This document shows, piece by piece, positions 58,330-64,000 of a stretch of 64,000 bases of DNA; position 1 is the stretch's first letter, and every line of letters begins with the position of its first letter. The stretch comes from Asparagopsis taxiformis. Lineage: Eukaryota > Rhodophyta > Florideophyceae > Bonnemaisoniales > Bonnemaisoniaceae. Below the pieces are notes generated by a model that ran no database searches, was not told where the DNA came from, and saw only the letters and a program-made list of their open reading frames with translations. The DNA lies in contig JALQPE010001020.1 in the NCBI GenBank assembly GCA_030407315.1, positions 1-64,000 of the forward strand, read 5' to 3'. The translations under genes and the position numbers were made by a program.

Positions 58330-60070
58330 TCAGAACGGGATCTCGCCCTGTCCGCCCGGGGCGGGAGGCGGGGGGGGAGCGCCGCCGAGGCTGGCCTCGA
58401 GCTGCGCAGGGCTCATGCCGCCCGCGCTCGCGGGAGAGTCCGCGGGCGGGGGAGCTGCTTGGGGAGCGACGCCAGGCGGCATGCCCGGCGCGGGGGGCGG
58501 CGGAGGTGCGCCAGGGACGGCGCCAGGCGGCGTGTAGCCCGGCGGGAGTCCCGGAGCCCCGGGAGGCGGGAGCGCGTGCCCAGGCGCCGCAGGGGGCACG
58601 CCAGGGACGGCCGCAGGGGGTGCGGGCGGAGCACCGGGCACCGGTGGCATGCCTGCGGGAGGAGCGGCCGCGGGCGGAGCGGGGAAAGCCCCGCCCGGGG
58701 GCGCCGCCTGCGTTGGGGGGGAAGGCACAGGCGGCGGCCCGGGCGGGAGTCCAGGAGTAGCAGCGGGCGGCGCCGGGGGTAGGGCGCGGGCGCTGCGGCG
58801 GGAGGCGCATGCACCGGGGGTGCAGCAGCCGCAGGGGGTGCAGCAGGCGCCGGGGGCGCGTGCACGGGAGGCTGGTAGGCGGGAGGCGCCTGGTACGCCG
58901 GAGGGGCCGGAGGAGCAGGCGGAGCAGCCTGCACCGGGCGGACCTGGCCGGTCGCCGGGTTCCACTCGTAGCCGGGCGCGCTGGTGTGCGGGACCCATCC
59001 GCTGTCGGCTGCGGAGCCACCGCCGACGCCGGGGTTACAGCGGGGCAAGGCCGAACTTCTGGCAGATGTTGTTCGCGATCTTCTGCAAGTCCTCGCGCTT
59101 CCAGAACGCGTCGGTGAGCAGCACCTTCTTCAGGTCCACCGCGTTCGCGAGGATCGGGTGCAGCGACGGATCGAGAGGCCCGGGCGGGGAGATGTCGATC
59201 GCCTTGTACTCGACGTTGAACTGATCGGGCCCGGTCTTCCGCCGAATGAGCTTCAGGTTGTAGCCCGTCGTCGTGTCGGCGGGCAGGCCCTTGTGGCGCA
59301 TCAGCTCGAGGATGCTCGCGTGCAGCGTCTTCTTCGCGCGATGGATGGCGGGCACGAGCTTCCACATCGGCTGGCCCGTGGCGGGGTCGATCAGCGCGTT
59401 GCCGTTCGAGTCCACCTCCTGGACGTAGTGCTTCGACAGGTCGTCGAGGTAGATGCACTGCCACGCGAACGTGGTCTCGGCGCGGAAGTTCTCGACGTCT
59501 CGGCTGCGCCCGGGACGCCGCTCGCCTTGATGTGGTCGATGACCTTGGCGATCGGGCAGTCGCCACCGCCGCCCTCGTTGTTGAGCGACGGGATGAAGAC
59601 CGTCTTCTTGTCGGTGTTGTCGACGTACTCGCCGAACATGCGGTGCCGTGAGATCGGCGGGCAGAGCCCCGACTGGTCGACGCGAAACACGTCCGGGATC
59701 ATGCGGACGGTGAGCACCGATTCGTCGCCAGTGTTGACGACCTTCTCGAAGTCGAGCCAGATGAAGTTCTTCTCGCGAGGGTCCAGCCCATCGCGTTCTT
59801 CGTCTCCTGTCGTGCTGGTTCATCCATGCATTCATGTCGAAGCCCGCGGCGTGGCCCCCTGCCGGAGGTGCCGCGTGCGGCGCATGGTGCGCGGGCGGAG
59901 CCGCGTGCGCTGGCGGGTACGCGGGCGCAGCGGCGGGCACCGGGGGTGCTGCCGGCGCGGCCCGGGGCAGCGGTGAGCTTCGCCACCTCCACCATGTTCG
60001 AGGGGTTCGCCGCCTCGAAGGCCCACGCGGGGTTCGAGGGGTGGATCATCCATCCAGGGGGTAGTTGCAT
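58330..60070 (-). CDS. SSB-like protein with long Pro/Ala linker and EIPF tip (frame broken)
   Basis: About 579 residues after five breaks (near 59965, 59800, 59510, 59045 and 58775). Start MQLPPGWMIHPSNPAWAF with AAAGGA. A first Pro/Ala/His linker leads to a core with DPREKNFIWLDFEKVVNTGD, SLNNEGGGGDCPIAKVIDHI and TGYNLKLIRRKTGPDQFNVE, similar in layout to T4 gp32-type phage SSBs. Then comes a 200-residue Pro/Ala/Gly linker and the end GGQGEIPF, which matches the DDIPF tip by which bacterial SSB recruits partners. It probably organises RecA, polymerase and nucleases on single-stranded DNA. Confidence 0.6.
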
Positions 60071-60084
60071 CGGGCGTCGTCCTT

Positions 60085-60783
60085 TCAGAGTGCTCTGGGC
60101 GACTTCGCGCCCTTTGTCGGTTGCTCGGGTTCCATACCCGATAGCGTTTTCTGTGCGTTCTCGAACGCACCCGAAGCCGCCGCGATTGCGGCAGCCTCAG
60201 CAGCCATGGCTTGGTAGTCGCCGAGGCGCTCGCCTTCGGCGGCGAGCTTGTCTTCGTTCCTCGAGGTCGACTCGAAGCCGCCGACGCGCTGGCCCTGGGC
60301 CAGCATGTGCTCGCTCTTCATCTTGAACGACCACATGAGGTTGCGAACGAGTTTGGCTATCGCATTCCAGCGGTCGCCTGCGAACGCCATGTCCTCGTAG
60401 TCGGGATGGTTGCGGTAGTAGGTCTCGATCTCGGAAGCCGTCGGCCCCTGCTTCGCCGCGCGCTTCCCGCTGGCGGTCTTCTTCTCCGGGGTGTGCTGTG
60501 CGCACTCCTCGGCCATCTGTGCCTTCCAGCGACGGTAGCGGCCCTCGGCGCGGGCGGCTTCCCACTCGCACGCTGCCTCGAAGCGACCAATCTCGGCGTA
60601 GATGTTCGAGATGATCTGATCCTCGAGGGTGAGGTTGGCGACGTCGATCGCGAGCATCGCATGGACGTTCTCGTAGGCCAGAGTGATCGGTTGCCGGGAA
60701 GCGGGGTCCTCGGCTTGGATGGCCAGCCCGAATGTCTTGAACTGGCGCAGGATTTCCTTGGGTGCGATGTAGCGGCTCATCAT
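60085..60783 (-). CDS. UvsY-position recombination accessory protein with SPRAL tail
   Basis: A 232-residue helical protein, start MMSRYIAPKEILRQF. It has acidic and basic helices (EDQIISNIYAEIGRFEAACE, ASEIETYYRNHPDYEDMAFA, RNLMWSFKMKSEHMLAQGQ). Proteins of this composition sit between SSB and polymerase genes in many large phages and are thought to mediate RecA loading, but I see no hallmark. The end KGAKSPRAL is a weak tag relative. Confidence 0.45.
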   Translation of the reverse strand: MMSRYIAPKEILRQFKTFGLAIQAEDPASRQPITLAYENVHAMLAIDVANLTLEDQIISNIYAEIGRFEAACEWEAARAEGRYRRWKAQMAEECAQHTPEKKTASGKRAAKQGPTASEIETYYRNHPDYEDMAFAGDRWNAIAKLVRNLMWSFKMKSEHMLAQGQRVGGFESTSRNEDKLAAEGERLGDYQAMAAEAAAIAAASGAFENAQKTLSGMEPEQPTKGAKSPRAL

Positions 60784-60797
60784 TCCTCCGGTTCTTC

Positions 60798-60814
60798 TTT
60801 ACACGATAGTCAAA
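60798..60814 (+). promoter_or_regulatory. Intergenic GATAG box ahead of gene 60085
   Basis: CTTTACACGATAGTCAAACTC on plus, 22 bases ahead of the ATG at 60783 and four bases from the polymerase stop. Fifth member of the TTACACGATAG class. Confidence 0.5.
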
Positions 60815-60817
60815 CTC

Positions 60818-63110
60818 TCACGCGGCCCAGCGGAACGAACCGTCGTCGAGTACCTCGATTTCGCGCTTGTCTTCCCACGTAGTGGTGCTCAGCTCCACCG
60901 AAGTTTTGATAGGCAAACCCTTGTGGAAGCGCCCTTCGTAGACACGGTCCTGAGAGAAGAACGGCCAGTGCTCCATCGCCCGCACGAGCTTCAAGACGGT
61001 GCGCGACCACCCCGACTGACGGGGAAGATCAAAAACCAGCTCGTCGTGGATCGTCTGCACCATGCGGCCCCCGGCTTCGTGGGCGATCGGCCATGTGCGA
61101 CGCATCGACTCCTTCATCAGGTCGGCGCTTGTACCACTGATGATCGAAGACATCATCATCCGCTCGGCGCGCTTCCTCTTCCAGAAGTCGTCGCCCGATG
61201 CGGTGATGGTTGGGATGCGTCGCGGGCGGCCGAACGGGTTCACGAACATGTTCCCGTTGCGCCGCATCTGGAGAGCAAACTCGCGGCGGAAGTCGAGGAT
61301 CCGCGGGTACTGGTTGAAGTACGCGTGGAGCACCTTCTTGGCCTCCTCGCGCATGCCGTGCGGGTCGTCGTAGTAGCCGGGCATCCGAAGCGCGAGGCCC
61401 ATCTCGGTCATGCCGTACGAGTTGCCGAAGTTCACCTGCTTCGCGATCTTCCGCTTGATGGAGAGCTGGTCGGCCACCATCTGGTGAACGTCGAGGCCCG
61501 CGTGGTAGGCGTGCAAAAGGTTCGGGTCCTGGCAGAACCAGGCGAGCACGCGCAGCTCGATTTGCGAGAAGTCGATGTAGACGCGGATGTAGCCGTCGGG
61601 GACGGTGAAGTATCGTCGAATGCTGACAGTGTTTTCGACGGGCAGACCTCGGAGACCGCGCATCGCGATCATCTCTTCAGTCTTGAGCGGCTGGATGCCC
61701 TTCTCGGCGGCGTCCTTCGCGGCTTCCTTGATGCAGGTCGAGCAGTAGCAATCCCACAGGTGGATCGTCTGGCTGCTAACGTTCTGGTTGTTCGGGTCTG
61801 AGGAGCTGAGTCGCCGGTGACGGGGACGCCGCCTTCCTTCTTCCGCTCGAGCTGGTTGTAGCTCGGGTTGATGGTTTTTGTGATAGGCGAATAGTACTTG
61901 AGGTAGTTGCCCGCGTAGGTGCTGTGCAGCTTCATCAGGCCCGGCCGGGGGGGGGTCGCCGGCCAGATGGTCGAGGGCGTCGAAGAGCTTCTCCCACGCG
62001 GGTACTTGCGGCGGAGGAGCTGCCGCGCTTCGCGGTCTGTGCTCGGCGCGTTGCCCTTCGCCGTGAACTTCACGGGCTCGAACTTGAGGTCGCTGTAGAA
62101 GAGTCGCTTCAGGTCGCTGTCGCCCGCCTCGAAGGTGTCGTCGACGAAGTGCCCCGCAACGCGTTTGGCCTCCTCGAGCCAGTGACGCACGGCGAGCTTC
62201 GTTCGCTCGTGCGTGTCGCGGATGGCCTCGACGTCCACAGGGAGCCCGTGCCACTCCATGTCGCCCAGCATCTCGCCGACTTCGTGCTCGCGGTCCCACA
62301 GCGACGGGAACGACTTGCGCACGCCCGCGTACTTCACGCGGTCGAGCCACCATGTGAAGAACCCACATGGATGCCGTAGCCTGCGGCGAGCTTTATCGGT
62401 GCGCGGCTGTAGCCAAATCTCTCGAGGTAGGTGGGCGTCGACAGGCCATCTAGGCCCAGCTCCTTACGCTCTTTTTGCTGTGCTTCTTGTACGATAGTCC
62501 GAGGGCGCGGGCGTCTTTGCGTAGCCAGTCCTCGAGTTGGTCCTGCTCACCTTTTGCCGCGGGGCTACAGTATTTCTCGGCTAGCCATTTGAGTCCGAAC
62601 CGCGGCTCGTTCTCGTTGTGATGGTCGCCGCGATGGCGACGTCGTGCGCAGCGCGAGTGAAGCGGAGCCCGTCGGCGCGGCCCATCTTCGCGTCGAACTT
62701 CTTGTGGTAGGTGCTGATCTGCCCGCGACCCTCGCCGGCCTCGAAGAGGGGCTGGAGGACTTCCACGACGCGCTCCGGGCTGAGCTGCGGCTCGTGAGCA
62801 TTCGCCGGGCCGATGTGGCGGACGGGGACGTAGTAGCCGGAGATGTCGCGCTCGCCTGTGCGGACGGCGATGCAGTGGCCGCAGATGCGCGCGCCCAGCT
62901 CGGGCTTGAGACACTCGTCTCCGTGTCCCAGGCGAACCCGTCGTGGTCGTGCGCGATGAGCGTTTCGCGCATCGCGAGGAGCGCGGGCTCGTCCTGCACG
63001 AGGTTGTAGTGGATGCGTGGGTTCCAGCCGTCAGCAGTTTTGATAGTCTTTTTCGCGGGGAGGGGGAACCTGTCCACCTCCACCCCTGGTAGATGAAACT
63101 GCTCACGCAC
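60818..63110 (-). CDS. DNA polymerase I-like (family A), frame broken several times
   Basis: About 763 residues. The start is taken at GTG 63110 (VREQFHLPGVEV) with GGAGGAGG ahead. The N-terminal 3-5 exonuclease has FAWDTET (Exo I), then, past a break near 62915, VEVLQPLFEAGEGRGQISTY. The palm has IRVYIDFSQIELRVLAWF (motif A), KQVNFGNSYGMTEMGL (motif B, O helix) and VQTIHDELVFDLPRQS (motif C). At least six frame breaks lie between 62920 and 61800, two of them at G runs (one GGGGGG near 61950). The rest of the gene is clean. It is the replicative or repair polymerase. Confidence 0.85.
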
Positions 63111-63143
63111 CGGTACCTCCTCCAAGGCGGCGGAGCTGCTGTT

Positions 63144-63356
63144 TCAACTCCTCGATAGTCGAAAGTAAACGACCCCCGCAGCAACCATGCGGGGGTCGTA
63201 GGCTCGCGCCATGACGAACCATCGGCCGAGGTCCCAGTGATAGAACCACGCCTCGAACACGGGGTAGCCGTCTTCAAGGCAGAAGGCCGGTTCTTGGTAG
63301 CGAATCTCTTCGCGGGTTCGGTCAGGATCGCTGACGTTGAGGATCATCCCCAGCAT
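63144..63356 (-). CDS. Small unknown protein
   Basis: A 70-residue protein, start MLGMILNVSDPDRTREEI. Beta-rich and aromatic (YQEPAFCLEDGYPVFEAWFY, HWDLGRWFVMARAYDPRM). No family recognised. It lies just ahead of the polymerase start. Confidence 0.45.
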   Translation of the reverse strand: MLGMILNVSDPDRTREEIRYQEPAFCLEDGYPVFEAWFYHWDLGRWFVMARAYDPRMVAAGVVYFRLSRS

Positions 63357-63377
63357 GTCGCGATCGTACCCGATAGC

Positions 63378-63976
63378 CTAATCGGTCCAGGCGGGAACGC
63401 CTCCTCGGCGGTCGATGATGCGGTGCTGCGCGTCGAGGATTTCGGTGCACGAGTGCTTCGCGATGTTGAAGTACTCGTTGCCCGTACGCAGGCGCCCGTC
63501 GGCCCACTGCGCGATGCTCGAGAGCGAGCCGAAGAGTTGCGACCGCTTGAGACCCGCCTGCTTCGCCAGGTCGGCAGGCAGCTCGAAGCGGAAGCCCGTG
63601 GCTTCGATGCGCACCACCACACGCTCACCGCCGCGCAGGCGACGCACGATGTAGTGGCCGATCTCCAGCTCGATGTTGCACCCGAGCTTCGACTGCGCCT
63701 CGGCCACCTTCTCGAGCATCTCCTCCTCGGTCAGCTCGCCCGGCTGTGGGTAGATGCGACCGTCGCGCATGCGCGGCCACGACTCCGGTACCGGAGACGG
63801 TCGGCCGACCTTCCCCGTGCCCTTCTTCTTGGTCTTCGGCTTCGACTTGGACTTCGCCGCCTTGGTGGCCTTCGCCGGGCCTTGGCGAGCTTCGGCGGCC
63901 GCGAGCACGTCTTGTCGCGCTTCACCTTCCCGCCGGGCTTCACGTTGGCCTCGATGTGCTTGGCGAGATCCGCCAT
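63378..63976 (-). CDS. Basic-tailed unknown protein (frame broken)
   Basis: About 199 residues from ATG at 63976 (MADLAKHIEANVKPGGKVKR); the frame changes near 63915. A Lys/Ala/Pro linker (KATKAAKSKSKPKTKKKGTG) recalls the H1-like tails of the RecA and terminase-like proteins. The rest is helical and strand-rich (GRIYPQPGELTEEEMLEKVA, VVVRIEATGFRFELPADLAK, EYFNIAKHSCTEILDAQHRI). No family recognised. The 24 bases upstream read as the end of another gene (FYDSYAVC). Confidence 0.5.
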
Positions 63977-64000
63977 GCAGACCGCGTACGAGTCGTAGAA

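Larger units (their letters stand above)
329..63376. repeat. Dispersed GATAG boxes (consensus GATAGYNNAW), about fifty copies
   Basis: By hand count roughly 120 GATAG pentamers occur on the two strands, about 85-90 reading on plus and about 35 on minus. About fifty extend to GATAGYNNAW (33 plus, 17 minus), where about two are expected at this base composition. Examples on plus: 17136, 17869, 23332, 27425, 30338, 31598, 36079, 36669, 37309, 41909, 53412, 56724, 60805 and 63372. Examples on minus (first plus coordinate): 2013, 4326, 10050, 12061, 12687, 12771, 13401, 23796, 42147, 43656, 44830 and 60357. They lie in coding and non-coding DNA, with T/C-rich bases just upstream. Confidence 0.8.

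Noticed and set aside
37303..60814. GATAG boxes as CRISPR repeats or iterons of an origin
   Set aside because: Spacing is irregular over the whole window, there is no tandem array, and many boxes are inside genes. An origin would show a local cluster.
61669..63277. Two or three separate polymerase-related genes
   Set aside because: Exonuclease, linker and palm segments follow each other in the order of one family A polymerase, with no start codons or ribosome sites at the frame changes. One broken gene is simpler.
1..64000. tRNA genes, integrase, IS elements and prophage attachment sites
   Set aside because: No cloverleaf with a matching TTC loop, no tyrosine or serine recombinase motif, and no terminal inverted repeats were recognised by reading. 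A covariance-model and profile search would be needed to exclude them.

Overview
The window looks like one continuous piece of a tailed double-stranded DNA phage (Caudoviricetes) genome. It is GC-rich, roughly two thirds by eye, very densely packed, and every gene I can support lies on the minus strand. Genes run from about 64 kb down to 1, commonly joined by ATGA, GTGA or TGATG stop/start overlaps. No tRNA, CRISPR array, IS element, integrase or rRNA was seen. The host is not stated. Asp/Ala/Gly/Pro-rich linkers behind a lipobox, a matrixin-like protease and histone-H1-like Lys/Ala tails are all common in Myxococcota, so a myxobacterial host is a reasonable but unproven inference.

Layout in transcription order (right to left). 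63.9-56.7 kb is a replication/recombination block: family A DNA polymerase, a UvsY-position protein, an SSB-like protein with a long Pro/Ala linker ending in EIPF, a RecA/UvsX-like ATPase with an H1-like N-terminal tail, and a winged-helix protein. 56.7-51.3 kb holds a Mre11/SbcD-like nuclease joined to a Rad50/SbcC-like ATPase, a RuvC-like resolvase and a probable small terminase. 51.3-46 kb is accessory: an exported protein, a Dam-like methylase, a membrane-anchored metzincin, tandem paralogues and zinc-finger proteins. 46-36 kb is metabolic and accessory: SLOG protein, GroES, ThyX, DUF3310, MazG-like, HAD/PNKP-like phosphatase, SNase, a lipoprotein and an S4-like protein. 36-28.5 kb holds many small unknown genes, including three homologous promoter-leader units. 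28.5-8.1 kb is packaging and head: large terminase, two giant structural or polyvalent proteins (one with a ddrB-like ParB domain), portal, MuF-like protein with a metallopeptidase domain, InPase-domain protein, Com-like zinc ribbon, prohead protease, scaffold-like protein and major capsid protein. 8.1-0.1 kb is virion decoration and fibre genes, ending in a patatin-like gene cut by the window edge.

Two genome-wide signals go beyond the gene list. (1) A short asymmetric box, GATAGYNNAW, occurs about fifty times against roughly two expected. It lies inside the three leader promoters, in gene junctions, between ribosome binding sites and start codons, and inside genes, which resembles the stoperator systems of cluster A mycobacteriophages but with an unrelated sequence. 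(2) A short basic peptide, roughly K/R-K/R-x-R-S-L-D/E-D, sits near the ends of many unrelated proteins, most of them in DNA transactions (RecA, SbcD, RuvC, methylase, small terminase). It may be a docking or compartment tag.

Caution on sequence quality: several clearly real genes (polymerase, SSB, RecA, SbcD, SbcC, Dam, MuF, fibres) change reading frame, often at short G or C runs. This pattern suggests uncorrected long-read indels rather than many pseudogenes. Where it occurs I give the whole-gene extent and the approximate break positions.
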